From the NCBI GenBank assembly GCA_963819905.1, contig CAWFXP010000001.1, forward strand, positions 569,085 through 633,084: a stretch of 64,000 bases of DNA, given 5' to 3'. This DNA comes from CAWCQC01 sp963819905. Its GTDB lineage: Bacteria; Actinomycetota; Thermoleophilia; Gaiellales; Gaiellaceae. The translations under genes were made by a program, and so were the position numbers. How positions within the stretch are numbered: the stretch's first letter is position 1; the number at the start of each line of letters is the position of its first letter. Below the pieces are notes generated by a model that was given only the letters and a program-made list of their open reading frames with translations, was not told the DNA's origin and did not search any database. Shown here one piece after another: positions 25,032 to 34,690 of the stretch.

Positions 25032-25715
25032 ATGGCGGGACAGCGAGTACGGCTCGAGGTAAAGGGACGCGACGAGTGTGGCAGCGCCCCCTCCCGTCGC
25101 CTGCGGCGCGAGGGGTTCGTTCCCGGCGTGCTCTACGGCTCGGGTGAGCCGCGGGCGTTCTCCGTCGGCGAGCGGGACCTGAGGCACGCGCTCGCCGGCG
25201 AGCACGGTACGCACGCGATCCTCGACGTGGTCATCGAGGGCGCGAAGAAGGAGCATCACGCGGTCCTCAAGGACTACCAGCTCGATCCGATCCGCTCGAC
25301 GCTCCTGCACGTGGACTTGCACGAGGTCAGGCTCGACCGCCCGATCCAGGCTCAGGTTTCCGTCGAGCTGGTCGGCGAGCCGGCGGGCGTGAAGGTCGGC
25401 GGTCTCCTCAGCCAGGTCGTTCGCGAGATCACGGTCGAAGCTCTGCCGATGTCGATGCCGGACCGTTTCGAGATCGACGTCTCTGCACTCGAGATCGGCG
25501 ACAGCGTTCGTATCTCCGAGGTCGCCGTCCCAGAAGGGGCGACGTTCGTCGACGACGACGAAACGGTCGTCGCCTCCGTCCTCGCGCCGCGCCGCGTCGA
25601 GCTGCCCGAGGACCTGGTGGAGGAAGAGGTGGAGGGCGAAGAGGGCGAGCTGGTCGAAGGCGAAGCGGAAGAGTCCGCGCCGGCCGACGAGGCCGAGCCG
25701 GAACCCTCCGACTAG
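25032..25715 (+). CDS. rplY: 50S ribosomal protein L25, Ctc form
   Basis: 227 aa: N-terminal L25 domain that binds 5S rRNA (RRLRREGFVPGVLYGSGEPRAFSV near the start, HVDLHEV about residue 96) and the longer C-terminal TL5/Ctc domain, ending in a very acidic Glu-rich tail. Such forms are general-stress ribosomal proteins in Gram-positives. ATG 25032 gives MAGQRVRLEV, the correct beginning; the open frame upstream is not needed. TAGACT at 25015-25020 may be the -10. pth follows 3 bases after the stop, the usual ctc-pth pair. Confidence 0.95.
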   Translation: MAGQRVRLEVKGRDECGSAPSRRLRREGFVPGVLYGSGEPRAFSVGERDLRHALAGEHGTHAILDVVIEGAKKEHHAVLKDYQLDPIRSTLLHVDLHEVRLDRPIQAQVSVELVGEPAGVKVGGLLSQVVREITVEALPMSMPDRFEIDVSALEIGDSVRISEVAVPEGATFVDDDETVVASVLAPRRVELPEDLVEEEVEGEEGELVEGEAEESAPADEAEPEPSD

Positions 25716-25718
25716 CCG

Positions 25719-26330
25719 GTGCGATTCCCCGGTCGAGGCGAGCGCGCCTCGACGCTCGACTACCTCGTCGCGGGACTGGGCAACCCGGGCGGGGAGTACG
25801 CGTCGACCCGCCACAACGTCGGCTTCATGGTCGCGGACGAGCTTGCCCGCCGCCACGGGGCGGGGTTCCGATCGAAGTTCAGCGGCCGCGTCGCGGACGT
25901 CAGGCACGACGGCGTTCGCCTCGCCCTGCTCGAGCCCCAGACCTACATGAACGAGTCCGGTCGTTCCGTGGCCGCTGCCCTTCGCTTCTACAAGACACCG
26001 CTCGACCGCCTCCTCGTGGTGCACGACGAGGTCGATCTCGAATTCGGCCGCCTGCAGGCGAGGCTCGGAGGCGGGCTGGCCGGGCACAACGGGCTGCGCT
26101 CGATCGCGGACAACTGCGGGGGCCCCGACTTCTTGCGGCTCAGGGTCGGGGTCGGCCGCCCCGAGCGCGGCGATCCGCGGCCCGTGGCCGACTACGTCCT
26201 GTCGCCGTTCGCGCCCGACCTGGACGTGGACGCGCTCGTGACCCGGGCAGCCGACGCCGCCGAGACGCTCGTCACCGAGGGCCTCGAGATCACGATGACC
26301 CGCTACAACGAACGCGACCCAGAGCCGTGA
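25719..26330 (+). CDS. pth: Peptidyl-tRNA hydrolase
   Basis: 203 aa. Releases peptides from prematurely dropped peptidyl-tRNA. GLGNPGGEYASTRHNVGF contains the catalytic His32; TYMNESG (Asn) and VVHDEVDLEFGR (Asp) complete the active site, and GGGLAGHNGLRSI is the tRNA-contact loop. GTG 25719 adds about 13 residues before the first strand, slightly long. Directly behind rplY, 3 bases apart, so in one operon. Confidence 0.95.
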   Translation: MRFPGRGERASTLDYLVAGLGNPGGEYASTRHNVGFMVADELARRHGAGFRSKFSGRVADVRHDGVRLALLEPQTYMNESGRSVAAALRFYKTPLDRLLVVHDEVDLEFGRLQARLGGGLAGHNGLRSIADNCGGPDFLRLRVGVGRPERGDPRPVADYVLSPFAPDLDVDALVTRAADAAETLVTEGLEITMTRYNERDPEP

Positions 26331-26374
26331 CACTCTCGTCACGATTCACGCAACACCCGCGCGTCGCCCGACGT

Positions 26375-26380
26375 TACGCT
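26375..26380 (+). promoter_or_regulatory. -10 element TACGCT, leaderless promoter of mfd
   Basis: TACGCT ends 8 bases before GTG 26389, supporting that upstream start for mfd. Confidence 0.5.
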
Positions 26381-26388
26381 GATAGCGG

Positions 26389-29300
26389 GTGGTGGCATGG
26401 GGTGGCCCCCTGCGAAGGCCGGCGAGGGAGGTGGCGCGGGATCCCGGTCGCCGAATGCCGATGACGGCCGCACAGGATCACGCTTCGAGTCCTCGCATCG
26501 AGCAGCCGGTGCTCGGGACGCTCGCCGCCGAGCTCGCCGACGCGGAGCGGCTGCGGAACTTTCTCGCCGCCTGGCCCGCCCGGGCGCGCGTTTCCGAGCC
26601 GCTCCTTCCCATCGTGCTCGCCGCCCTCTGGCTGGCCCGCGAGCCGCGCGGGCCTCTCGTCTGTCTGCTTCCCGAGGACGCGGACGCCCGCGACGTCGCC
26701 GATGCGGTGGGCTGGTTCCTCGGCAGCGAGCAGGTAGGCCTTCTCGCCTCACGCGGCGTCACGCACGAAAGCGGCCTCGAGCCGCCGCCGCACCTCGTCG
26801 GTGAGCGGGCGCGGGCGCTCGATCTCGTCTCGCGCGGAGGTCTCGTTTGCGCATCCGCGCTCGGCTACGCGCAGGCGGTTCCGCCCGCGGAGGCGCGCGC
26901 GGCGACGCTTCGGATCGCGGTCGGCGACGAGCCGGGGATCGACCTGCTGGTCGAGGAGCTCGCGCTCGCCGGATACGAACGGGTCGAGCGCGCCGAGCGC
27001 CGCGGCGAGTTCGCGGTGCGCGGAGGGCTCGTCGACGTCTTCGGCTCGACGGGCCGCGACCCGCTTCGGATCGAGCTCTTCGGCGACGAGGTCGAGGCGA
27101 TTCGCGCGTTCTCGCCGTTCACGCAGCGGACGCTTCACCCGGTCGAGCAGGCGGTCGTGTACCCGTCGGCGGAACGCCGAGGCGACCTCGTCGAGCCGGG
27201 GGAGGACGCTGGCGGCGTGCCGGGCGACCTCGTGCCCCCGCTCGCCGGCTGCGATGTCGTCTGGATGGCCGATCAGGTGCGCTCGGTGTGGGCGGAGGAG
27301 CTCGGCGGTCTCCTCGACCTGGGCGAGGTCGTCGAGCTCGACCCACTTCCGTCGGGACAACCGTTCACGTTCGAGGCGCAGCGCCCGGCCGTCGCCGCGC
27401 GCGGGCTCGCCGAGGCCGAGAACGACCTGACCTCCTTCCTTCGCGCGGGAAACCGGGTGGTCGTCGCGTTCCCACACCGGGGCGAAGCGCTCCGCACCGG
27501 TGCGCTCCTGCGGCGTGTCGAGCCGCGGTTGCTGGAGCCCGGAGACGGCCTGCCGGCGGAGCCCGAGCTGCTCTTTGCCGTGTCGTCCGCGCGCCGAGGC
27601 TTCGTCTCTCGCGACCTACAGCTGGTGCTGCTGCCGGACACACAGGTGTTCCGCAAGCGCCCGCCGCGGGCGGACGCGCGCCTCGGGAAGGCACTGCAGA
27701 GCTTCGCCGACCTGCGCGTCGGCGACCACGTCGTGCACGAGGATCACGGGGTCGGCCGCTTGCTCGGCTTCGAGACGAAGACCGTCGCCGGCGTGACGCG
27801 CGACTATCTCTTCCTCGCGTTCCGGGGCGACGACCGCCTCTACGTGCCCCACGAGCAGATCGGCAAGGTCTCGCGCTATGTCGGCGCCGACGGGTCGGCC
27901 CCGGCGCTCTCGAAGCTCGGCGGCAAGGCGTGGCAGAACCTGAAGGCGCGGGCCCGTGACGGGGCCCGAGAGCTCGCCGGCGAGCTGGTCGCGCTCTACG
28001 CGCGTCGCCAGCGGGCGGAGGGAGTCGCCTACGACGCCGACGACGACCTCGTCGAGGAGCTCGAGGCGAGCTTCGCGTTCGACGAGACGCCCGACCAGCA
28101 GCGGGCGATCGAGGCGGTGAAAGAGGATCTCGAATCGGTCCGGCCGATGGACCGGCTGGTCTGCGGTGACGTCGGCTTCGGGAAGACCGAGGTCGCCGTG
28201 CGGGCGGCCTTCGTCGTGGTCGCAGGCGGCAGGCAGGCGCTCGTCCTCTCGCCGACCACCGTCCTCGCCCAGCAGCACTGGAACACGTTCCGCGAGCGCT
28301 ATCGCGACTTGCCGGTCCGCGTCGAGATGATCTCCCGCTTTCGCAGGCCGCGCGAGGTGAAGGAGGTGCTCGCGGACTTCACGGCGGGCAAGGTCGACGT
28401 CCTGATCGGCACACATCGCGTGCTGTCACGCGACATCGTCCCGAAGGAGCTGGGCCTGGTCGTGGTCGACGAGGAGCAGCGGTTCGGCGTCGCACAGAAG
28501 GAGCTCCTGCGGCAGCTCAGGCTCGAGGTCGACGTGCTCTCCCTGTCAGCGACACCGATCCCGAGAACGCTCCACATGTCGCTCGCGGGGCTCCGCGACA
28601 TCAGCGTCATCGAGACGCCGCCGCAGGGCCGCCGGCCGATCCGGACGCACGTCGGCGAGTACGACGAGGAGCTGCTGCGGCACGCCCTCGCCCGCGAGCA
28701 GGCGCGAGAAGGCCAGTCGTTCTACCTCCACAACCGCGTCGAGACGATCGATGAGTGCGCCGAGAAGCTGCGCCAGCTCTGTCCGGAGCTCAGGTTCCTG
28801 GTCGCGCACGGGCAGCTGCCCGAGAGGAACCTCGAGGAGCGGATGCTGTCCTTCATCCGGGGTGACGCCGACGTCCTCGTCTCGACGACGATCATCGAGT
28901 CCGGCCTCGACATCCCCCAGGCGAACACGCTCGTGGTGGAGCGTGCCGACACCCTCGGGCTCGCCCAGCTCTACCAGATCAGGGGGCGCGTGGGACGGAG
29001 CGACGCCGTCGCTCACGCCTACCTCTTCTATCCCGACGCGACGGAGCTACCGCAGGAAGCCAGGGCGAGGCTCGCGACGCTCGCCGACCACACGGAGCTC
29101 GGTGCCGGCTTCGCGATCGCGATGCGGGACCTCGAGATCCGGGGCGCGGGAAACCTCCTCGGCAGCGAGCAATCGGGCCACGTCGCGGCGATCGGCTTCG
29201 AGCTGTACGTCGAGCTGCTCGGCGAGGCGGTGGCGGAGCTCTCGGGTACACGTCGCGCGACGGCCCGTCCCGTTCGGGTCGACGCCCAGGTGGACGCCTA

Positions 29301-29691
29301 CATCCCCGCTTCCTACATCGCCGCCGAGGCCGCCAAGATCGACCTCCACCGCCGGATCGCTCTGGCCGAGTTCGAGGACGAGCTCCGCGAGCTGCGGGCT
29401 GCGACGGAGGATCGCTTCGGCCCCACCCCGGAGCCGGTCGACCACCTCTTCGCCATCCAGGAGGCGAAGCTGAAGCTGGCGCGGATCGGCGCCGACTATC
29501 TCGTCGTTCGCGGCGGAAAGGCGATCGTCGGGCCGCTCGTGCTCGGCTCGGACGACCTGCGCGACCTCCGCCGAGCCTCCGCGACGGCCGTGTACACGAG
29601 CGCGCGCCGCGAGGTCGCCCTCCGTACGGACGGGTTCCCGGGAGCGCTCGAGTTGGTCGATGCTATCCTGGGAATCCGGCTCGCGGCCTAG
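26389..29691 (+). CDS. mfd: Transcription-repair coupling factor
   Basis: 1100 aa (usual about 1150). Superfamily 2 DNA translocase that removes stalled RNA polymerase and recruits UvrA. Domains in order: UvrB-like N-terminus, CarD-like RNA-polymerase-interaction domain with VGDHVVHEDHGVGRL, helicase with Walker A GDVGFGKTE, DEEQ box, LSATPIPRTLHMS, and the C-terminal TRCF domain. Start is uncertain: GTG 26389 follows TACGCT by 8 bases (leaderless), but ATG 26455 or 26461 gives a more family-like N-terminus. Stop TAG 29689 is part of the next gene's probable -10. Confidence 0.95.
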   Translation: MVAWGGPLRRPAREVARDPGRRMPMTAAQDHASSPRIEQPVLGTLAAELADAERLRNFLAAWPARARVSEPLLPIVLAALWLAREPRGPLVCLLPEDADARDVADAVGWFLGSEQVGLLASRGVTHESGLEPPPHLVGERARALDLVSRGGLVCASALGYAQAVPPAEARAATLRIAVGDEPGIDLLVEELALAGYERVERAERRGEFAVRGGLVDVFGSTGRDPLRIELFGDEVEAIRAFSPFTQRTLHPVEQAVVYPSAERRGDLVEPGEDAGGVPGDLVPPLAGCDVVWMADQVRSVWAEELGGLLDLGEVVELDPLPSGQPFTFEAQRPAVAARGLAEAENDLTSFLRAGNRVVVAFPHRGEALRTGALLRRVEPRLLEPGDGLPAEPELLFAVSSARRGFVSRDLQLVLLPDTQVFRKRPPRADARLGKALQSFADLRVGDHVVHEDHGVGRLLGFETKTVAGVTRDYLFLAFRGDDRLYVPHEQIGKVSRYVGADGSAPALSKLGGKAWQNLKARARDGARELAGELVALYARRQRAEGVAYDADDDLVEELEASFAFDETPDQQRAIEAVKEDLESVRPMDRLVCGDVGFGKTEVAVRAAFVVVAGGRQALVLSPTTVLAQQHWNTFRERYRDLPVRVEMISRFRRPREVKEVLADFTAGKVDVLIGTHRVLSRDIVPKELGLVVVDEEQRFGVAQKELLRQLRLEVDVLSLSATPIPRTLHMSLAGLRDISVIETPPQGRRPIRTHVGEYDEELLRHALAREQAREGQSFYLHNRVETIDECAEKLRQLCPELRFLVAHGQLPERNLEERMLSFIRGDADVLVSTTIIESGLDIPQANTLVVERADTLGLAQLYQIRGRVGRSDAVAHAYLFYPDATELPQEARARLATLADHTELGAGFAIAMRDLEIRGAGNLLGSEQSGHVAAIGFELYVELLGEAVAELSGTRRATARPVRVDAQVDAYIPASYIAAEAAKIDLHRRIALAEFEDELRELRAATEDRFGPTPEPVDHLFAIQEAKLKLARIGADYLVVRGGKAIVGPLVLGSDDLRDLRRASATAVYTSARREVALRTDGFPGALELVDAILGIRLAA

Positions 29692-29710
29692 AATTTCCTC
29701 GCCTCTCTCG

Positions 29711-30754
29711 ATGCTTTCCTCCCGCCTCCTCGCTCTGCCTGTGCTCGTTGCGGCGCTTGCCTTCGCACTCGCCGCGTGCGGCGGTGGGGGCGGGACGACG
29801 ACCCAGGCCGCCGACACGAGCGCGACGCAGGTGCCGGCCGACGCCGTCGCGGTCGTCAACGGAACGCCCATCCCGAGAGCGTCGTTCGAGCGCTTCCTGG
29901 AGCAGTCGAAGCGGGCATACGAATCGCAGGGCCGCGAGTTCCCGAAGACGGGGTCGCCCGAGTACGAGCAGCTGAAGAGCTCGAACATCGACTACCTCGT
30001 CCAGCGCCTCGTGCTGGAGAAGGAGGCGGCCGCGCTCGGCGTCACCGTGACGGCGGCCGCGATCAAGGAGGACCTCGACGGGTTGATCGACCAGTACTTC
30101 GCGGGTGACCTGAAGGCGTACGAGGACGAGCTGAAGAAGCAGGGCCTGACCCAGGAGGACGTCGAGTCCGACGTCAAGTCGCGCCTGGTCGAGCAGCAGC
30201 TGTTCGACGACGTCACGAAGGACGTGACCATCGACGACGCCGACGTCAGGGCGTACTACGACGAGAACACGGAGGAGTTCAAGACGGCCGAGAGCCGCGA
30301 GGTCGCTCACATTCTCGTCGAGACGAAGAAGGAAGCAGACGAGATCTACCAGCAGCTCCAGGACGGGGCCGACTTCGCCGAGCTCGCCGAGCAGCGATCG
30401 CAGGATCCGTCGTCCGCCGTGCAGGGCGGCAAGCTCACCGACGAGCGCGGCAGCTTCGTGCCCGAGTTCGAGAAGGTCGCGTTCGCGATCGAGACCGGCG
30501 AGGTCGCGCAGCCGGTGAAGTCGGAGTTCGGCTGGCATGTCATCACGGCGCTCGAGGACACGAAGCCGGCGTCGACCACGCCGTTCGAGGAGGCGGAGAC
30601 AGAGATCCGGGAGACCGTGCTCCAGCAGAAGAAGAACGAGGTCATGACAGCCTGGGTCGAGGACGTCCTCGCGAAGTACGACATCGTCTACGCCCCGGGC
30701 TTCCAGCCGCTCACGGACTCGGGCCTCGACCACACCGCGACCACGGCCCCGTAG
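29711..30754 (+). CDS. Lipoprotein peptidyl-prolyl isomerase, PrsA/SurA-like
   Basis: 347 aa. Signal peptide with lipobox LAAC (Cys about residue 23) followed by a Gly/Thr linker, a SurA-N-like helical domain (about 45-190) and a parvulin rotamase domain (about 195-300: VAHILVETKKEADEIYQQLQDG, FAELAEQRSQDPS, FGWHVI). It probably folds secreted proteins outside the membrane. ATG 29711 places the signal peptide at the N-terminus. TAGAAT at 29689-29694, overlapping the mfd stop, is a good -10 and would leave a 10-base leader. mazG follows 1 base after the stop. Confidence 0.9.
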   Translation: MLSSRLLALPVLVAALAFALAACGGGGGTTTQAADTSATQVPADAVAVVNGTPIPRASFERFLEQSKRAYESQGREFPKTGSPEYEQLKSSNIDYLVQRLVLEKEAAALGVTVTAAAIKEDLDGLIDQYFAGDLKAYEDELKKQGLTQEDVESDVKSRLVEQQLFDDVTKDVTIDDADVRAYYDENTEEFKTAESREVAHILVETKKEADEIYQQLQDGADFAELAEQRSQDPSSAVQGGKLTDERGSFVPEFEKVAFAIETGEVAQPVKSEFGWHVITALEDTKPASTTPFEEAETEIRETVLQQKKNEVMTAWVEDVLAKYDIVYAPGFQPLTDSGLDHTATTAP

Positions 30755-30755
30755 T

Positions 30756-31562
30756 GTGGGCGGCGGGGACGATCTCGCTGCCGCGCTTCTCGATCTCCAG
30801 GCTCTGACCGAGCGCCTGCGCCGCGAGTGCCCCTGGGACCGGGCGCAGACCGCGCGCACGATCGTGCCCCACACCGTCGAGGAGGCCTACGAGGTGGCCG
30901 ACGCCGCGTTGGCGGGGCAGGCCGTGAAGCTGCTCGACGAGCTGGGTGATCTCCTGTTCCAGGTGTTCTTCCTGGCGCTCCTGCTCGAGGAGGCGGGCGA
31001 GGGAGACCTGGCCTCGGCCGCGAGGCAGATCGAGGCGAAGCTCGTACGGCGCCATCCCCACGTCTTCGCCGATGCCTCGGTCGAATCCGCCGGAGCGGTC
31101 AAGCGGCGCTGGGAGGAGCTGAAGAGCGAGCAGGAAGACCGGGCGGGGATCTTTCACGACGTCCCCGATTCGCTCCCCGCACTGCTTCATGCGAAGAAGG
31201 TGCAACGGCGCGCAGCCACCGTCGGCTTCGAGTACGAGCACGCCGGGCAGGCGCTCGGCGACCTCCGCGGCGAGATCGACGAGCTGCGGGCGGAGCTCGG
31301 GCCGGTCGACCCACCGGCCGAGACGGAGCCTGACCCGCGGCACGAAGCGGAGCTCGGCGACGTGCTCTTCGCTCTCGTGAACGTCTCACGACGCCTCAAC
31401 GTCGACCCCGAGCTCGCCCTCCGGCGGGCGAGCGGCCGCTTCGTCTCCCGCGTCGAGGCGGCGGCCGAGCTGGCCCGCGAGGACGACGCCGACTTCGCCG
31501 AGCTGCCTATGGCCGAGCAGGACCGGTACTACGAGCGAGCGAAGGAGGGCGAACCGGGATGA
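30756..31562 (+). CDS. mazG: Nucleoside triphosphate pyrophosphohydrolase MazG
   Basis: 268 aa, two MazG domains. CPWDRAQTARTIVPHTVEEAYE and ELGDLLFQVFF give the Mg2+-binding EExxE/ExxD set of the first domain; LGDVLFALVNVSRRLNVDPE marks the second. It hydrolyses non-canonical or excess NTPs, including ppGpp-related pools in some bacteria. GTG 30756 lies 1 base after the PPIase stop, and its TGA overlaps the eno ATG, giving a PPIase-mazG-eno unit as is usual in actinobacteria. Confidence 0.93.
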   Translation: MGGGDDLAAALLDLQALTERLRRECPWDRAQTARTIVPHTVEEAYEVADAALAGQAVKLLDELGDLLFQVFFLALLLEEAGEGDLASAARQIEAKLVRRHPHVFADASVESAGAVKRRWEELKSEQEDRAGIFHDVPDSLPALLHAKKVQRRAATVGFEYEHAGQALGDLRGEIDELRAELGPVDPPAETEPDPRHEAELGDVLFALVNVSRRLNVDPELALRRASGRFVSRVEAAAELAREDDADFAELPMAEQDRYYERAKEGEPG

Positions 31563-32843
31563 GCAGCAGGATCGCCCGCGTTTCGGCGCGGCAGGTCCTC
31601 GACTCGCGGGGGAATCCGACGGTCGAGGTCGACGTCGCCCTCGAGTCGGGCGCCGCCGGGCGGGCGGTGGTGCCGTCGGGTGCGTCGACCGGCCGCTTCG
31701 AGGCAGTCGAGCTGAGGGACGGCGACGCCGACGCGTATCTCGGGAAGGGTGTCCTCCGGGCGGTCTCGAACGTCGTCGAGGTGATCGGCCCGGCGCTCAC
31801 CGGTGCCGACGCGGGCGACCAGCGGGCCGTCGACCGGATGCTGGTCGAGCTCGACGGAACGGCCAACAAGGCGCGGCTCGGCGCCAACGCGATCCTCGGC
31901 TGCTCGCTCGCGGTGGCGAAGGCCGCGGCCGCGGACGCCGATCAGCCGCTCTGGCGCTGGATCGGCGGCGACGCCGCGCATGTCCTGCCCGTCCCGCTCA
32001 TGAACGTCGTGAACGGTGGTGCGCACGCCCAGAACTCGCTCGACGTCCAGGAGTTCATGGTCGTGCCGCTCGGAGCGGCGAGCTTCTCGGAGGCGCTTCC
32101 GAACCGGGGCCGAGATCTTCCACCACCTGCGGGCGCTCCTGCACGAGCGCGGTCTCGCGACGGCCGTCGGCGACGAGGGTGGCTTCGCGCCCGATCTCGC
32201 CGGCACGGAGCCTGCGATCGAGGCGATCCTCGAGGCGGCCGAGCGGGCCGGTCACCGCGACCGCGTGGCGATCGCGCTCGACGTGGCCGCCACCGAGCTC
32301 TGGCGTGACGGCGCCTACTCGTTCGACGGAGCAGGGCAGCGGCTGACGAGTGACGAGCTCATCCGCCACTACGAGGAGCTCTGCGACCGCTACCCGATCG
32401 TGTCGATCGAGGATCCGCTGGCCGAGGACGAATGGGAGGCCTGGCACGAGCTGACCGGAAGGCTCGGCGACCGCGTCCAGCTCGTCGGAGACGACCTGTT
32501 CGTCACGAACGTCGAGCGTCTGGAGCGCGGGATCTCGCTCGGCGTCGGGAACGCGATCCTCGTCAAGGTCAACCAGATCGGGACGCTCACGGAGACACTC
32601 GACGCGATCGACCTCGCCCGCCGGAGCGGCTACGCGGCGATCATCTCGCACCGCTCCGGCGAGACCGAGGACACGACGATCGCCGACCTCGCCGTGGCCG
32701 TGAACGCAGGCCAGATCAAGACGGGTGCTCCCTCCAGGACCGACCGGGTGGCGAAGTACAACCAGTTGCTGCGAATCGAGGAGGCTCTCGGGCCGCGGGC
32801 CGCGTTTGCCGGCGGTGAGGCCTTCCGGCGGGCCGGCGGGTAG
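31559..32843 (+). pseudogene. eno: Enolase with a single-base frameshift
   Basis: Residues 1-180 read in one frame (LDSRGNPTVEVDV, GASTG, NVVNGGAHAQN, QEFMVVP) up to SFSEAL; the rest continues in the +1 frame from RTGAEIFHHL through GDEGGFAPDL, SIEDPLAEDEWE, VKVNQIGT and SHRSGETEDTTIADL. Removing one C at 32099 or 32100 restores a 427-aa enolase with every catalytic residue. No other lesion is present, so a sequencing or assembly error, or a very recent mutation, is likely. The enzyme makes phosphoenolpyruvate in glycolysis. ATG 31559 overlaps the mazG stop. Confidence 0.92.
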
Positions 32844-32850
32844 CGCGGGT

Positions 32851-32856
32851 TACCCT
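32851..32856 (+). promoter_or_regulatory. -10 element TACCCT, leaderless promoter of pyk
   Basis: TACCCT ends 6 bases before GTG 32863, just after the eno stop. Confidence 0.55.
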
Positions 32857-32862
32857 GCGCCC

Positions 32863-34278
32863 GTGAAGCCAGGTCGCCGCACGAAGATCGTCTGCACGAT
32901 CGGCCCGGCGTCGTCCTCGGCCGCCGTGATCGACGAGCTGGTCGCGGCCGGCATGGATGCGGCGCGGCTGAACTTCTCCCACGGAACGCAGGCCGACCAC
33001 GCCGTGCGGGTGCGGCTGGTTCGCGAGGCGCAGGAGCGGGCCGGCAGGCCGCTCGCCCTGATCGCCGACCTCCAGGGACCGAAGGTGCGGATCGGCGATC
33101 TCTCCGCGCCCGTCCAGGTCAGAGCGGGGGAGGAGGTGACGCTCGCCGGAGACGCGAGCTCCTCGCCCCCGGATTTGCCCGTGTCGCCGGCGGCGGTCTG
33201 CGATGCCCTCGAACCGGGCAACGATGTCATGGTCGACGACGGGCTCGTCAGGCTTCGCGTCGAGAGCGTCACGTCGGGCAAGGCGTCCTGTCGCGTGCTC
33301 GTCGGCGGCGAAATCGGTCCGCAGAAGGGCGTCAACGTCCCGGGCGTGTCGATTCCGGTGCCGTCGCTGACGGAGAAGGACGTGCAGGATCTCGGATTCG
33401 CGCTCGAGCTCGGCGTCGACTTCGTGGCGCTGTCGTTCGTGCGCTCGGTCGGCGACGTGCGTGGCCTGCGCGAGCGGATTCACGCGACGGGCGCGCCCAC
33501 CGGCATCATCGCCAAGCTCGAGAAGGCCGAGGCGCTCTCCGACATGAGCGCGATCATCGAGGCCTCCGACGCCGTGATGGTGGCGCGTGGCGACCTCGGC
33601 GTCGAGATCGGCCCCGAGCAGGTGCCGCTCGTTCAGAAGCAGATCATCCAGTCGGCCCTCGAGCACGGCCGGCCGGCGATCACCGCGACGCAGATGCTCG
33701 AATCGATGCTGACGAGGCCGGAGCCCACACGCGCTGAGGCCTCCGACGTCGCGAACGCGGTCCTCGACGGCACGGCGGCCGTCATGCTCTCGGGCGAGAC
33801 GGCGATCGGCCGCTATCCGGGCGAGAGCGTCCGCGCCATCGACCGCATCGCTCGGGCTGTCGAGCCGAGCCTCGCGTATCGTCACGAGCTCGCCCGCACG
33901 GCCGAGCAGCCGTACCCGACCGTGCGTGACGCCGTCACGAACGCCGCCTGCGACATCGCCGAGGTGCTCTCCGCCGAGGCGATCGTGGTGCCCACGTTCT
34001 CGGGGAAGACCGCCTCGGGAGTTGCCCGGCACCGTCCTCGGAGACCGATCGTCGCCGCGTCTCACCGGCGCGAGACGCTGCAGCAGATGGCGATCGAGTG
34101 GGGCGTCGTTCCGTGTGAGATCGAGGAGGGCCGGGATGTCGAGCACCTCTGGTCGCACGCGCTCGACGCCGCGCGCGCGATCGGGATCGTGCTTCCCGGC
34201 GACCGCGTCGTGATCACCGCGGGCTCGGCCGTCAACCTCCCGGGCACGACGAACCTGATCAAGGTCGAGACCGCCTGA
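32863..34278 (+). CDS. pyk: Pyruvate kinase
   Basis: 471 aa, a normal bacterial length. Converts phosphoenolpyruvate and ADP to pyruvate and ATP. RRTKIVCTIGPASSS at the N-terminus, LNFSHG, the signature IIAKLEKAEAL, MVARGDLGVEIGPEQVP and TATQMLESM are intact; the C-terminal domain has the usual regulatory fold. GTG 32863 is chosen because the family start VKPGRRTKIV follows it and TACCCT is 6 bases upstream. It follows eno directly, the next glycolytic step. Confidence 0.95.
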   Translation: MKPGRRTKIVCTIGPASSSAAVIDELVAAGMDAARLNFSHGTQADHAVRVRLVREAQERAGRPLALIADLQGPKVRIGDLSAPVQVRAGEEVTLAGDASSSPPDLPVSPAAVCDALEPGNDVMVDDGLVRLRVESVTSGKASCRVLVGGEIGPQKGVNVPGVSIPVPSLTEKDVQDLGFALELGVDFVALSFVRSVGDVRGLRERIHATGAPTGIIAKLEKAEALSDMSAIIEASDAVMVARGDLGVEIGPEQVPLVQKQIIQSALEHGRPAITATQMLESMLTRPEPTRAEASDVANAVLDGTAAVMLSGETAIGRYPGESVRAIDRIARAVEPSLAYRHELARTAEQPYPTVRDAVTNAACDIAEVLSAEAIVVPTFSGKTASGVARHRPRRPIVAASHRRETLQQMAIEWGVVPCEIEEGRDVEHLWSHALDAARAIGIVLPGDRVVITAGSAVNLPGTTNLIKVETA

Positions 34279-34365
34279 GGCGGGCCGCCCGAGCCCGCTT
34301 CCGGCGTGCGTCGGGACCGGGCGGCCGGGTAGGAGCGACGGCGCCGGGGGCGAAAGGGGATCCCC

Positions 34366-34686
34366 GTGGAAGCTCCCGCCGCCCGCGGCTCCCGGCGGTC
34401 GTTCGCGCTCTTGCGCTGGCTCGGCGTTGCCGTGATCTGCGCAATCGCGGTCGCGTACGTCCAGCCGATTCGAGCGTACTTCGCCGCCGAGGACGACCTC
34501 GCCGTGCATCGTGCCGAGAAGGCGGCGTTGCTGGCGAAGCAGACGAAGCTGAAGCGGCGGCTCACGCTCGCCGGTACCGACGACTTCATCGAGCGCGAGG
34601 CCCGCAGGCTCGGCTTCGTTCGGCCGGGGGAACGGTTGTTCATCGTCCAGGGCATCGAGGCCTGGAAGCGGGCGCACGTACCATGA
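34366..34686 (+). CDS. FtsB/DivIC family divisome protein
   Basis: 106 aa. Short cytoplasmic N-terminus, one membrane helix (about 14-34) and an extracytoplasmic coiled coil (about 40-75) ending in ERLFIVQ, the typical FtsB/DivIC layout; EREARRLGFVRPGE matches the conserved EAR...Y/FVRPGE motif. FtsB bridges FtsL and FtsQ in cell division. Its place between eno/pyk and DUF501 is the standard actinobacterial order. GTG 34366. Confidence 0.85.
   Translation: MEAPAARGSRRSFALLRWLGVAVICAIAVAYVQPIRAYFAAEDDLAVHRAEKAALLAKQTKLKRRLTLAGTDDFIEREARRLGFVRPGERLFIVQGIEAWKRAHVP
34679..34684 (+). promoter_or_regulatory. Possible -10 element TACCAT before the DUF501 gene
   Basis: TACCAT lies inside the end of the ftsB-like gene, 6 bases before GTG 34691. 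Could be an internal promoter or chance. Confidence 0.35.
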
Positions 34687-34690
34687 GCAC

